This document shows, in pieces, positions 15,737-24,211 of a stretch of 36,451 nucleotides of DNA. The DNA is from Cyclobacteriaceae bacterium (GTDB lineage Bacteria; Bacteroidota; Bacteroidia; Cytophagales; Cyclobacteriaceae). Position 1 is the stretch's first letter. Every line of letters begins with the position of its first letter. The stretch spans positions 1-36,451 of the forward strand of contig CANGZP010000016.1 in the NCBI GenBank assembly GCA_947458475.1, written 5' to 3'. Position numbers and translations under genes: made by a program. Below the pieces are notes generated by a model. The model was not told the DNA's origin. It searched no databases and was given only the letters and a program-made list of their open reading frames with translations.

Positions 15737-17037
15737 GAGTTCCCGTTTAGCTTGGAATAGGCAAGTTCCAAACTGATTCGATCTTCGACCCCAAACAATT
15801 CCTGACTTGCTTGAATGACTTGGTCTAATTCAGATGCATCACTGGCTTGAAGGTGCTTGAAGTATCGTTTGTTTTCTTCCGAGTCTCGCATCTGATCTGG
15901 GAATCGCAAGTGGCTACTAAGCAATGCCACCAAGCCCACAGCGATTCGAGGAGGTAGTGTTCCCTTTTTTTCTAAAAAATAAGCGCAAATCGGTAACAGT
16001 CGACTTTTGAACTTGGCTATGGACTGCAATGAAATGTCATTCAGTGCATGCGCCATGAATGGATTTTTAAACCGCTCGAAGATGGCAGCCTTATATGCTC
16101 GTAGGGCATCCAAGGGTTGGTCCAAAAACGGAAATAGCTCCTCTTCAGCCAAGCAATTGAGTTCCTGAAGTCGACCAGGATCCTGCACATATTCCTGTAC
16201 GGTTTGGATGTGTTGCAACCTACCTAACGCTGCCATAACGGTATGCAACCCATTTAGAATGCTGATTTTACGCTTGGTGTAGGGGAGGAGTGAGTTGGTG
16301 AGTACTACCCTTTTACACTTTTTGAAAGGCAATTTTTTCAGATCTAGGTCACTTCCTTCAATTCCCCAAAAAAGATAGGGCTCTACCTGAACGGTATATG
16401 GAGCGGCTTTTTCCGCAAGCTGATTTGGAAAACCAGGCACAATTCGATCCACCAAGGTATTGTGAAAGCGACAGTTGAGGTTGAGCCAATTCAGAAATTC
16501 AGCATCCAAATTCCAGGCCAATGCATGCTGCTGAATCAAACTTTTCAAGAAGTCCCCATTGTTTGGGATGAGTTCGCAGGGGAGAAGGATTGTTTCTAAT
16601 TCTGGAGCCTGTTCAAACCGTGTGTAAAGCCATTGAGTAATCCTTCCTGGAAATGAGTTGGCAATTTGATCTTTGGCACCTTCTTGACTCCAAACCAATC
16701 CCGCCTCAGTGACATTGGAAATGAGGTATTTCAGTTCTGGTGAACGAGCAAATGAAAAGAACTTTTCAGAGTCATGGGGTAAGTTAAGCCCATCCTTAAT
16801 GCAGGCAATGGATTGAAATTCTTCGATGGTTTGGCCTTGATCCCTACCCGCTACATACACTTCGTAGGCATAGCCTTGTGCACGCAATCCCTCAAGGGTA
16901 CTGCTATCGGTGCTTTGAACTAGGCAAACCTGTAAGGATTCTCCTTGCCGGTTTAGTTCTTCGATCAGCGGCTGGATAAATCCACGAAGGAAATTTCCTG
17001 TGCCAAATTGAAGAACCTGTATCGATGGGTCATTCAT
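15733..17037 (-). CDS. uxaB: Tagaturonate reductase (altronate oxidoreductase), mannitol dehydrogenase family
   Basis: Reduces D-tagaturonate to D-altronate with NADH, the second step of galacturonate breakdown. The N-terminus has the NAD motif LQFGTGNFLRGF at 9-20. The family's catalytic pattern K-x4-N-x2-H is met by Lys257, Asn262 and His265 (KRKISILNGLHT), the same spacing as in the mannitol dehydrogenase of Pseudomonas. ISNVTEAGL and LPCELIPNNGDFLK are typical UxaB segments. Length 434 is shorter than the E. coli enzyme of about 480 but normal for this lineage. The neighbouring altronate dehydratase, KDG kinase and KDPG aldolase support tagaturonate rather than fructuronate as substrate; a UxuB-type role is the alternative. 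It is divergent from the small DUF1330 gene, only 40 bases away. Confidence 0.9.
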   Translation of the reverse strand: MNDPSIQVLQFGTGNFLRGFIQPLIEELNRQGESLQVCLVQSTDSSTLEGLRAQGYAYEVYVAGRDQGQTIEEFQSIACIKDGLNLPHDSEKFFSFARSPELKYLISNVTEAGLVWSQEGAKDQIANSFPGRITQWLYTRFEQAPELETILLPCELIPNNGDFLKSLIQQHALAWNLDAEFLNWLNLNCRFHNTLVDRIVPGFPNQLAEKAAPYTVQVEPYLFWGIEGSDLDLKKLPFKKCKRVVLTNSLLPYTKRKISILNGLHTVMAALGRLQHIQTVQEYVQDPGRLQELNCLAEEELFPFLDQPLDALRAYKAAIFERFKNPFMAHALNDISLQSIAKFKSRLLPICAYFLEKKGTLPPRIAVGLVALLSSHLRFPDQMRDSEENKRYFKHLQASDASELDQVIQASQELFGVEDRISLELAYSKLNGNS

Positions 17038-17077
17038 ATTTTGTTAGTTTGACTTCGAAAATTAAATCTTAAAGTTT

Positions 17078-17362
17078 ATGGCCGCATACATGCTTGTTGA
17101 GGTAACTATTCATTCACCCTTATTGTATGAAGGATACAAAGAAAAAACCCCTGCTACTATCGAAGCTTTTGAAGGAAGGTTTGTGCTGAGAGGCATGCCA
17201 GTAGTGGCTTTGGAAGGGAGCTGGGATCACGATCGCTTGGTTTTATTGGAGTTTCCTAATCGGGAAAAAGCCTTGGCTTGGTATCATTCTGAAGCCTATC
17301 AAGAAGCAAAGCAAATTCGGGATCAGGCATCTACCGCTCGCTTTTTGTTGATTGGAGAATAA
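17078..17362 (+). CDS. DUF1330-family protein
   Basis: A 94-residue ferredoxin-like small protein. VLLEFPNREKALAWYHSEAY and QIRDQASTARFLLIGE are characteristic of DUF1330 (dimeric alpha/beta-barrel superfamily), a family of unknown activity. It is complete and in the usual size range. It sits between the minus-strand uxaB and uxaA genes on the opposite strand, breaking what might otherwise be a uxaAB operon. There is no obvious metabolic reason for it here, but the placement may be of interest. Confidence 0.85.
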   Translation: MAAYMLVEVTIHSPLLYEGYKEKTPATIEAFEGRFVLRGMPVVALEGSWDHDRLVLLEFPNREKALAWYHSEAYQEAKQIRDQASTARFLLIGE

Positions 17363-17406
17363 GCTAGTGTCCGTTTGCTTGAGGATCGAGCTTAGATGAA
17401 TGGTCA

Positions 17407-19035
17407 TTAAAGTGAAACTCCTCTTTTCCAAGGAATAAAATCAAAGTTTCGTTTTTCCTCTGCCTTGGTTTGAATTTGACCACTCGCTACTGCCACGACT
17501 AGTTCCAATAGCCTTTCTCCAGCAGTAGCTGGGGTTTCTTCCCCAGAAATGATCGTGCCTGCATCGAAGTCGATGATATCGGGCATTTTGAGGGCTAGTT
17601 TTGTATTGGATGCTACCTTGATTACGGGGCAGATGGGATTCCCTGTGGGCGTACCCAGCCCCGTCGTGAAAAGAATGAGGTTGGCTCCGGTTCCCGCAAG
17701 GGCAGTGGTGCTCTCTACATCATTTCCAGGAGTACAAAGAAGATTGAGTCCTGGGTTTGCAATGTATTCTGGGTAGTCCAAAACATCCGAAATAGGTGCG
17801 GTGCCTCCTTTTTTGGCGGCACCACAGGACTTAATCGCATCTGTGAGCAAGCCATCTTTGATGTTGCCAGGACTCGGGTTTTTATCGAATCCGCTTCCAA
17901 CCCGTTTGGCGGAAGCATTGTAGGTTTCCATGAGATGAACAAATTTTGCGGCCAGCTCTGGACGAGTACATCTGTTGATTAGGTCTTGCTCTGCTCCACA
18001 CAATTCTGGAAACTCGGATAGGATGGCTGTACCTCCCAAAGCAACGACTACATCCGACACATGTCCAAGCGTTGGATTGGCGGAAATGCCCGAAAACCCA
18101 TCCGATCCACCGCACTCCAAGCCGACCACCAGTTTACTGAGGGGGGCAGGTTCTCGGAAACACTGGTTTGCTAGCTTCAATCCATCTACTGTTTCTTTTA
18201 CGGCCTTCGAAAGTAAGGCATGGGTCGTTCCCTCTTGCTGCTGCTCACAGATCATTACGGGTTTTTGGCAATTCAGAGCGGCAAGTTTTTCTTGAAGTAA
18301 GCCTACTTGGGCATTTTGACATCCCAGACTCAGTACGGTGGCACCAGCTACATTGGGGTGGTGAATGTATCCTGCAAGCAGACTACAAAGTGCCGAAGCA
18401 TCGTCTCGAGTGCCCCCACAGCCCATGCTATGGGTTAGGAATCGGATGCCATCTACTTGTGGGAAAAGTCTATTGCGTTCGATCTCCAAGGTAGCGCTTG
18501 TATCTGCTAGTGCTGTTCCACTTTTATCACCAGCGATTAGGGCCTTGATTTGCAGTTCGTAGGGATTGGGCTGCGCAAAGCCGAGCGCATTTTCAAAAGC
18601 TTCTTGAAGCAATTTGATGTTGGTGTTTTCACAAAATACGAGAGGTAGTACCAACCAATAATTGGCGGTACCCACCTGTCCATCAGCACGCTTGAATCCT
18701 AAGAAGGTCCGAGAAGGCCAACTTCCAGTGTCAACTTTTGCTCTTGGGGCAATTTTAGCAGTGAGTTGATAGCTATTGGTTTTGTGTCGAATGTTTTCAA
18801 CCGTAAGCGCTGCACCTTGTTTTATCTCTTGGGTGACTTCGGCCACGACCGTGCCATACATGTAAATATCATCTCCTGGTTGAAAGTCTTGAAGGGCAAA
18901 TTTGTGCTTTGCGGGAATCAATTGACATATTTCTAGGGAGTATTGCTCGAGCTGTACTTGCTCCCCAATCGATAAGTCGCAAAGGGCTACGCCAACATTA
19001 TCCAAAGAATCTAATAGGAGTGCCGTGTTATTCAT
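17407..19035 (-). CDS. uxaA: Altronate dehydratase
   Basis: Dehydrates D-altronate to 2-keto-3-deoxygluconate. Residues about 1-95 form the SAF domain (LPAxKHKFAL-like IPAKHKFALQDFQPGDDIYM). The rest is the UxaA catalytic domain with FLGFKRADGQVGTANYWLVL at about 111-130, the THSMGCGGT motif at 201-209, and C-terminal AGTGANLILFTTGLGTPTGN with NPICPVIKVASNT, all strongly family-specific. At 542 residues it is somewhat longer than E. coli UxaA (495) but contains both domains intact. The first codon lies 49 bases from kdgK, transcribed the opposite way, so the two pathway branches share one short control region. Confidence 0.94.
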   Translation of the reverse strand: MNNTALLLDSLDNVGVALCDLSIGEQVQLEQYSLEICQLIPAKHKFALQDFQPGDDIYMYGTVVAEVTQEIKQGAALTVENIRHKTNSYQLTAKIAPRAKVDTGSWPSRTFLGFKRADGQVGTANYWLVLPLVFCENTNIKLLQEAFENALGFAQPNPYELQIKALIAGDKSGTALADTSATLEIERNRLFPQVDGIRFLTHSMGCGGTRDDASALCSLLAGYIHHPNVAGATVLSLGCQNAQVGLLQEKLAALNCQKPVMICEQQQEGTTHALLSKAVKETVDGLKLANQCFREPAPLSKLVVGLECGGSDGFSGISANPTLGHVSDVVVALGGTAILSEFPELCGAEQDLINRCTRPELAAKFVHLMETYNASAKRVGSGFDKNPSPGNIKDGLLTDAIKSCGAAKKGGTAPISDVLDYPEYIANPGLNLLCTPGNDVESTTALAGTGANLILFTTGLGTPTGNPICPVIKVASNTKLALKMPDIIDFDAGTIISGEETPATAGERLLELVVAVASGQIQTKAEEKRNFDFIPWKRGVSL

Positions 19036-19084
19036 CGTAATAATTCCTTATTTTGGTCAAATTAGATAAAAATTTTATTCTTCT
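19036..19084. promoter_or_regulatory. Divergent control region uxaA/kdgK
   Basis: A 49-bp AT-rich gap that must hold the start signals of the divergent uxaA gene and the kdgK-kdgA-TRAP operon. It contains an AT-only palindrome ATAAAA-A-TTTTAT at 19066-19078, a weak candidate operator. No perfect TAnnTTTG box was found; ATTTGACC on the minus strand is the closest partial match. Confidence 0.4.
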
Positions 19085-20077
19085 ATGAAGAAAATTGTGA
19101 CCATTGGTGAAGTAATGCTTCGCCTCAGTCCCCCTGGAAATCAACGATTCTTCCAAGCCAATCACCTGGAACTTGAATTTGGCGGATCAGAGGCCAATGT
19201 GGCTGCAGCACTCGCATATTGGGGAATGGATGTAAGTCATTTGACTGCTTTTCCAGATCACGAACTTGGTTGGGCTGCTGCAGGCAAGCTTCGGAAATAT
19301 GGGATTGATACACAATTCATAGCTTTTCTGCCTGGAAGGATGGGAATCTATTTTTTGGAACAGGGGGCAATGCAACGGAGTTCCCAAGTCATTTACGACC
19401 GTAAAGATTCTGCCTTTTCGAAGTATAACGGAGAGGGGATGGACTGGGATCTACTCTTAAATGGAGTGGATTGTGTGCATTGGTCTGGAATCAGCCCTGC
19501 GCTTTCACAGGAAGTTGCACATTTGACCTTGGCTCTGTTGGAGCAGGCCAATGCTCGAAAAATCCTAGTTTGTGGGGATTTGAATTACCGAAGCAACTTG
19601 TGGAACTATGGAAAAGCGCCGCATGAGGTCATGCCCAAGTTGATGGAACTCACGCAGGTGATGATTGCGGGTACACGTGATTTCAAGCAATGCCTTAATC
19701 AAGATTTTGGAAGCTTTCTAGAAGTAAAGCGCAAGGTTTTTGATCGCTTTCCCAAATTGGACTACCTCGTGAAGACCGATCGTGAGTCTTACAGTTCCTC
19801 AGCAAATAGCCTGGCTGCAGGTCTTCATACGCGTAAAAAAGCATTTTCGTCTCGAACGTACGAGTTGACTCATATTGTAGATCGCGTGGGCTCTGGTGAT
19901 GCCTTTGCGGCAGGATTAATTTATGGCTTGCTTCACCTCAAACCGAAGGAAGCCATTGAGTTTGCCATGGCGGCAGGCGCATTGAAGCACAGTGTTCCAG
20001 GGGATGTATTGACCTGTACGCTACAAGAAGTTCAAGAGTTAGTGGCAGGTGAAGGCAATGGAAAAATAAAACGATGA
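19085..20077 (+). CDS. kdgK: 2-keto-3-deoxygluconate kinase (PfkB family)
   Basis: Phosphorylates KDG to KDPG with ATP. PfkB features are present: N-terminal glycine-rich ELEFGGSEANVAAALAYWG, the DLNYR motif (CGDLNYRSNLW) and the C-terminal signature DRVGSGDAFAAGLIYG with catalytic base Asp272. The order of neighbours (altronate dehydratase divergent, KDPG aldolase overlapping downstream) specifies KDG kinase rather than another PfkB sugar kinase. Length 330 is normal. The stop overlaps the next start by 3 bases (ATGA). Confidence 0.92.
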   Translation: MKKIVTIGEVMLRLSPPGNQRFFQANHLELEFGGSEANVAAALAYWGMDVSHLTAFPDHELGWAAAGKLRKYGIDTQFIAFLPGRMGIYFLEQGAMQRSSQVIYDRKDSAFSKYNGEGMDWDLLLNGVDCVHWSGISPALSQEVAHLTLALLEQANARKILVCGDLNYRSNLWNYGKAPHEVMPKLMELTQVMIAGTRDFKQCLNQDFGSFLEVKRKVFDRFPKLDYLVKTDRESYSSSANSLAAGLHTRKKAFSSRTYELTHIVDRVGSGDAFAAGLIYGLLHLKPKEAIEFAMAAGALKHSVPGDVLTCTLQEVQELVAGEGNGKIKR

Positions 20078-20742
20078 TGCGGAATCCAAGTCCATTTATT
20101 CAGCGCATGCATGCAGGAGGAATGATGCCCATCTTTTTCCATCCTGACGAGAAGGTATGTTTGGAGTTGGTAAGGGCCGCTTATGAAGGCGGTGTTCGGG
20201 TGATCGAGATGGTAAATCGAGGAAAAGAAGCCAAGGCTATTTTTCCAAAGGTGAAGGAGCTTGTTGGCCAACTTCCGGGGATGTATCTCGGTGTAGGCAC
20301 CATCTACCATCCTGTAGAGGCTGAACTGTTTTTGGATATGGGTGCAGAATTTATTGTGGCACCTGTGATGAATCCTGCCTTAGGCGAGTATTGTGCTGGG
20401 GTTGGTGTTCCTTGGATACCCGGTTGCGGAACAGTTTCGGAGGTGTTTTTTGCGCAGGAGCTTGGAGCGGAGCTGGTGAAGATGTATCCTGCCAACTTGT
20501 TGACTCCTGCATTTATTACGGCGGTACATGCCGTGATGCCTACCATAGAGCTTATACCTACTGGGGGAGTAGAACCCACGCTGCCCAGTATCAAAAGTTG
20601 GTTTGATGCGGGCGCTCTTTGTGTAGGAATGGGTTCCCAATTATTTCGAAAAGAAGACATTGCTGCTGGCAACTATTCCAAAATCGCTGAGACCATAGCC
20701 CAGGTGATGGCTCAAATCGCTTCACTTCGAAATCCAGCCTAA
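20074..20742 (+). CDS. kdgA: KDPG aldolase (2-dehydro-3-deoxy-phosphogluconate aldolase)
   Basis: Cleaves KDPG to pyruvate and glyceraldehyde-3-phosphate. The Schiff-base lysine is Lys136 in ELVKMYPAN, and the phosphate-binding region LIPTGGVEPTLPSIKSWFDA lies C-terminal; GAEFIVAPVMNP is also typical. Length 222 fits the bacterial KDPG/KHG aldolase family. Two ATG codons, 20074 and 20077, overlap the kdgK stop and cannot be told apart. The stop overlaps the start of the TRAP binding protein by one base (TAATG), so the operon continues directly into transport genes. Named eda in E. coli. Confidence 0.93.
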   Translation: MMRNPSPFIQRMHAGGMMPIFFHPDEKVCLELVRAAYEGGVRVIEMVNRGKEAKAIFPKVKELVGQLPGMYLGVGTIYHPVEAELFLDMGAEFIVAPVMNPALGEYCAGVGVPWIPGCGTVSEVFFAQELGAELVKMYPANLLTPAFITAVHAVMPTIELIPTGGVEPTLPSIKSWFDAGALCVGMGSQLFRKEDIAAGNYSKIAETIAQVMAQIASLRNPA

Positions 20743-21731
20743 TGCTAATGACCCGAAGAATTGCTTTTTTTTCCCTTGCCTTGGTACTAGCTCTTGGGGG
20801 CTGTCAATTGGATACTGGCGTAAAAATCATCAAGATGGGGCATGCCCAGGTGGTATCGCATCCTGTCCACCAGGCGATGATATTTCTTGGAAAGCGTCTG
20901 GAAGAAAAATCAGGGGGAAAAATAAAAGTAAAGGTATACCCCAACCAACAGTTGGGCACCGAACGCGAGCTTCTCGAGTTGTTACAAATTGGAAGTGTGG
21001 GGATGACCAAGGTTTCTGCCGCTTCTTTGGAGGCTTTTTCTCCGGAGATAAGTGTTTTGGGCTTGCCTTATTTGTTTCGAGATGATGCCCATATCACACA
21101 AGTATTGGAAGGAAAGATCGGCAAAGAATTGCTCTTGAGTACCGAAAAGTATTGGTTGCGTGGTTTGTGTTTTTATGATGCAGGAAAGCGCAGTTTTTAC
21201 AGTAAAACCAAACCCATAGCCACACCAGCAGATTTGGCGGGACTGAAAGTTCGTGTTCAAGAATCCAAAATGGCAATCAACATGGTTCGTGGCATGGGAG
21301 GTTCGCCCACCCCAGTATCCTATGGAGAGCTCTACACTGCTTTGCAGCAAGGGATTGTGGATGCCGCAGAGAACAATCCTCCCAGTTTTTACAATTCTAG
21401 GCATTACGAGGTTTGCAAGTATTACTCCATCGACGAGCATACAGCGATTCCCGATGTGGTCTTGGTGAGCACCAAGGTCTGGAGTGAACTGAGCCCTGAA
21501 GAACAGGTTTGGTTGCAGGAAGCGGCAGACGAATCTGCAGCTTACCAAACCAAACTTTGGAAGGAGGCGGTAGAAGAAGCACTTCGTGAGGTACAAAAAG
21601 CGGGGGTAGAGATTAGCTATCCCTCCAAAGAACCTTTCTTAGAAAAAGTTGCTGCGGTGTATGCGCAAGTATTTCAAGAACAGAAAAAGTTGGAAGCATT
21701 GGTTCAACGAATTCAACAGACGAATAAATGA
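20742..21731 (+). CDS. TRAP transporter solute-binding protein (DctP family), predicted lipoprotein
   Basis: Captures a carboxylated substrate in the periplasm for the DctQM permease. The N-terminus is a lipoprotein signal with lipobox LGGC at about residue 21; TRAP binding proteins are usually soluble in Proteobacteria, but lipid anchoring is common for extracytoplasmic proteins in this phylum. Family marks are GKIKVKVYPNQQLGTERELL and LAGLKVRVQES, whose arginine is the residue that salt-bridges the substrate carboxylate in DctP/SiaP proteins. A second ATG at 20748 is possible. Context with uxaA, kdgK and kdgA suggests a hexuronate such as galacturonate, glucuronate or tagaturonate; this is inference from neighbours. 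Confidence 0.92.
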   Translation: MLMTRRIAFFSLALVLALGGCQLDTGVKIIKMGHAQVVSHPVHQAMIFLGKRLEEKSGGKIKVKVYPNQQLGTERELLELLQIGSVGMTKVSAASLEAFSPEISVLGLPYLFRDDAHITQVLEGKIGKELLLSTEKYWLRGLCFYDAGKRSFYSKTKPIATPADLAGLKVRVQESKMAINMVRGMGGSPTPVSYGELYTALQQGIVDAAENNPPSFYNSRHYEVCKYYSIDEHTAIPDVVLVSTKVWSELSPEEQVWLQEAADESAAYQTKLWKEAVEEALREVQKAGVEISYPSKEPFLEKVAAVYAQVFQEQKKLEALVQRIQQTNK

Positions 21732-22201
21732 AATTGAAATTAACACTAGATCGATCCCTTCAAGTTATCCTTGCGATTTTGATGGGAATGATGGTCCTGA
21801 ATGTGACCTGGCAGGTTTTTTCTCGTTATGTATTGGGTGACCCGAGTTCATTTACCGATGAATTGGCTCGGTACAGCATGATTTGGTTAGGACTTTTGGG
21901 AGCTGCCTATGTATCTGGTAAGCAGGGTCATTTGGCTATTGATGTATTGGTAGAAAAGATGAAGGGTAAAAACCTTTTTTATTTGCAGCTATTCATCCAT
22001 GGCATGGTTATTTTTTTCGGAGCTGTAATTATGGTAGGCGGCGGTACTAATCTGGTATACATTTCTCAGTTGCTGCAGCAAAAATCAGCCACCCTTCAAG
22101 TGCCCTTGTCTTTGGTGTATGCCATGGTGCCTATTTCTGGAGTTTTAGTGGTGTATTACCATAGTTTTCATGTGGTTCAACTGATTAAAAGCCAAGATTA
22201 A
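21728..22201 (+). CDS. TRAP transporter small permease (DctQ family)
   Basis: A 157-residue four-helix membrane subunit that pairs with DctM. VILAILMGMMVLNVTWQVFS, RYVLGDPSSFTDELARYSMI and GAAYVSGKQGHLAIDVLVEK are typical DctQ segments (the WQVFxRY and FTDELARY motifs). The start overlaps the binding-protein stop by 4 bases (ATGA) and the stop lies 2 bases before the DctM start, so the three genes are one translationally coupled unit. Confidence 0.93.
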   Translation: MKLKLTLDRSLQVILAILMGMMVLNVTWQVFSRYVLGDPSSFTDELARYSMIWLGLLGAAYVSGKQGHLAIDVLVEKMKGKNLFYLQLFIHGMVIFFGAVIMVGGGTNLVYISQLLQQKSATLQVPLSLVYAMVPISGVLVVYYHSFHVVQLIKSQD

Positions 22202-22203
22202 CC

Positions 22204-23502
22204 ATGGAAGGGATTGCTATTTTAATTTTGGTTTTAAGTTTTGTATCGCTCTTGCTTCTGGGTGTTCCAGTAGCTTGGAGCTTGGGGCTTTCTAGCTTTT
22301 TCACGCTGCTTGTATCTGTGTCAGCCCTGCCTGCTGCTACCACGATAGCACAGCGAATGGCCACGGGCTTGGATAGTTTCTCCCTGTTAGCCATTCCATT
22401 CTTTGTATTGGCCGGCGAGATCATGAATAAAGGGGGGATTGCGAATCGTCTCATTGATTTTGCAAAAGGGCTTACGGGTAAACTCCCAGGTGGTCTTTTG
22501 TATGTCAATATCATTGCAGCCATGCTTTTTGGAGCGATTGCTGGTTCGGCCGCTGCTGCCGCTTCAGCTTTGGGTAGTATTTTGGGGAAGCGGATGGATG
22601 ATGAAGGGTATCCGAAAACTCTGGGCGTGGCGGTCAATATCACCTCATCTACGACGGGATTGATTATTCCACCTTCCAATGTATTGATCATTTATTCTTT
22701 GGCTAGCGGTGGAGTTTCCATTGCAGCACTTTTTGTGGCGGGATACCTACCTGGAATTCTTTTGGGTGTTTCCTTAATGATTTGCGCAGCCATTTTTATC
22801 AAGAAGAATAAGCTCCCCTTTGCGGAAGCAGTAAGTTTTGGCTATTTGGCCAATGCTTTTTGGAGAGCGGTGCCAAGTCTTTTTCTTCTTTTCTTGGTGA
22901 TTGGAGGGATTGTTGCTGGGGTTTTTACTGCTACTGAAGCCTCTGCAATCGCTGTTGTGTATACCTTATTGCTTTCCTTGGTTTACCGGGAACTGAAGTT
23001 ATCCGAGCTTCCAGGTATTCTAGTTCGTTCTTCAGAAACTACCGCTGTGGTGTTGTTATTGATCGGCACCTCGATGAGTATGTCTTGGGTGATGTCAGCT
23101 GAAGATATTCCCCAGTTGATCAGCGAGTTTATGCTCACATTAAGTGATAATAAGTGGGTGATTTTAATTGTCATCAACATCATCTTACTGTTTGTCGGCA
23201 CCTTTATGGACATCACCCCTGCGGTTTTGATTTTCACCCCCATATTTTTACCCGTAGTCACCAAAGTGGGAGTTGATCCTGTTCATTTTGGGATGATCAT
23301 GGTGGTGAATCTGTGCATTGGTTTGTGTACACCTCCGGTAGGTTCTCTCTTGTTTGTGGGGGTATCTATTGCTAAAATTTCCTTGACTCAAGTCCTTCGG
23401 CCTTTGTTGCCTTTCTTTTTGGCAATGATTATTGCTTTGGCTTTAATTACGCTGTTTCCAGAGATCACCTTGTTTTTACCACGGATTTTTGATCTGATTT
23501 AA
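22204..23502 (+). CDS. TRAP transporter large permease (DctM family)
   Basis: A 432-residue, very hydrophobic inner-membrane protein with about 12 membrane segments that moves substrate with a Na+ gradient. Hallmarks are GGLLYVNIIAAMLFGAIAGS with the following SAAAAASALGSI and TTGLIIPPSNVLIIYSLASG in the first half, and NIILLFVGTFMDITPAVLIF and NLCIGLCTPPVGSLLF in the second, giving the internal-repeat layout of the family. Length is normal. It ends the operon; no hairpin terminator is apparent in the 44 bases before the next gene. Confidence 0.95.
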   Translation: MEGIAILILVLSFVSLLLLGVPVAWSLGLSSFFTLLVSVSALPAATTIAQRMATGLDSFSLLAIPFFVLAGEIMNKGGIANRLIDFAKGLTGKLPGGLLYVNIIAAMLFGAIAGSAAAAASALGSILGKRMDDEGYPKTLGVAVNITSSTTGLIIPPSNVLIIYSLASGGVSIAALFVAGYLPGILLGVSLMICAAIFIKKNKLPFAEAVSFGYLANAFWRAVPSLFLLFLVIGGIVAGVFTATEASAIAVVYTLLLSLVYRELKLSELPGILVRSSETTAVVLLLIGTSMSMSWVMSAEDIPQLISEFMLTLSDNKWVILIVINIILLFVGTFMDITPAVLIFTPIFLPVVTKVGVDPVHFGMIMVVNLCIGLCTPPVGSLLFVGVSIAKISLTQVLRPLLPFFLAMIIALALITLFPEITLFLPRIFDLI

Positions 23503-23546
23503 ATAATTCAATTAATCAGTATTTGGAATAGGTTTAGATTCGAAAG

Positions 23547-24149
23547 ATGAAAAAAGAAGTGGTGCTTGTATTTCAAAAGAATGCCATCTTGGGAAAGGTG
23601 AAAACTCGCTTGGCTTCTGGGATGGGTGAACCCCGTGCCTTGGAGATTTATAGGCACTTGATTCAGTCGACCTATTCCGTCTTGGAGGATGTGGCAGCGC
23701 CTGTTTGGACCTATTTTTCAGACTTTATCCCAGAAACAGTCAATCCCCCTATAGCAAAGAGCTTTGTGCAAGAGGGGCAAGACCTGGGGGAGCGGATGGC
23801 TCATGCATTTGCGAAGTGCTTTGAATCGGGGATGGAAAAAGTGGTGTTGATTGGGACGGATTGTCCTACGCTCCACAGCCAACACCTCAATGAAGCATTT
23901 GAAGCATTAACTCATTCCGACTTGGTACTGGGTCCTGCCACCGATGGAGGCTATTATTTGATAGGCATGAAATGCAGAGAGGACTACTTATTTGAGGGAA
24001 TTGAATGGAGTACTGCTGAAGTATTGGCACAAACCCTTGCTGTGGCAAAAGCGCATGGTTTACATTTCACTTTGTTAGATGAATTAAGTGACATCGACAC
24101 CCAAGAAGATTGGGAAAGTTTTACTAGTCAAATTGAGATAACTAGTTAA
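23547..24149 (+). CDS. DUF2064/TIGR04282-family glycosyltransferase-like protein
   Basis: A 200-residue GT-A-like protein. KNAILGKVKTRLASGMGEPR near the N-terminus, GQDLGERMAHAFAKCFESG, GTDCPTL (metal/nucleotide Asp) and LGPATDGGYYLIGMK are the family's conserved blocks. TIGR04282 members include proteins linked to arsenosugar synthesis, but no arsenic genes are near, so I do not assign a substrate. It follows the TRAP genes by 44 bases on the same strand and may be read through from them or from its own promoter. Confidence 0.82.
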   Translation: MKKEVVLVFQKNAILGKVKTRLASGMGEPRALEIYRHLIQSTYSVLEDVAAPVWTYFSDFIPETVNPPIAKSFVQEGQDLGERMAHAFAKCFESGMEKVVLIGTDCPTLHSQHLNEAFEALTHSDLVLGPATDGGYYLIGMKCREDYLFEGIEWSTAEVLAQTLAVAKAHGLHFTLLDELSDIDTQEDWESFTSQIEITS

Positions 24150-24211
24150 CCGAAACTCAAGTGATTTGATATCGCAACTTTAAAACATAAAATTCTTCTA
24201 TTCAATTTCCC

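Noticed and set aside
20982-21596. 204-codon minus-strand frame
   Set aside because: Antisense to the well-supported TRAP binding protein; Cys- and Arg-rich shadow sequence without domain features.
23547-24149. Assignment to arsenosugar synthesis by family name
   Set aside because: No arsenic-related gene in the neighbourhood; the family also occurs without that context.
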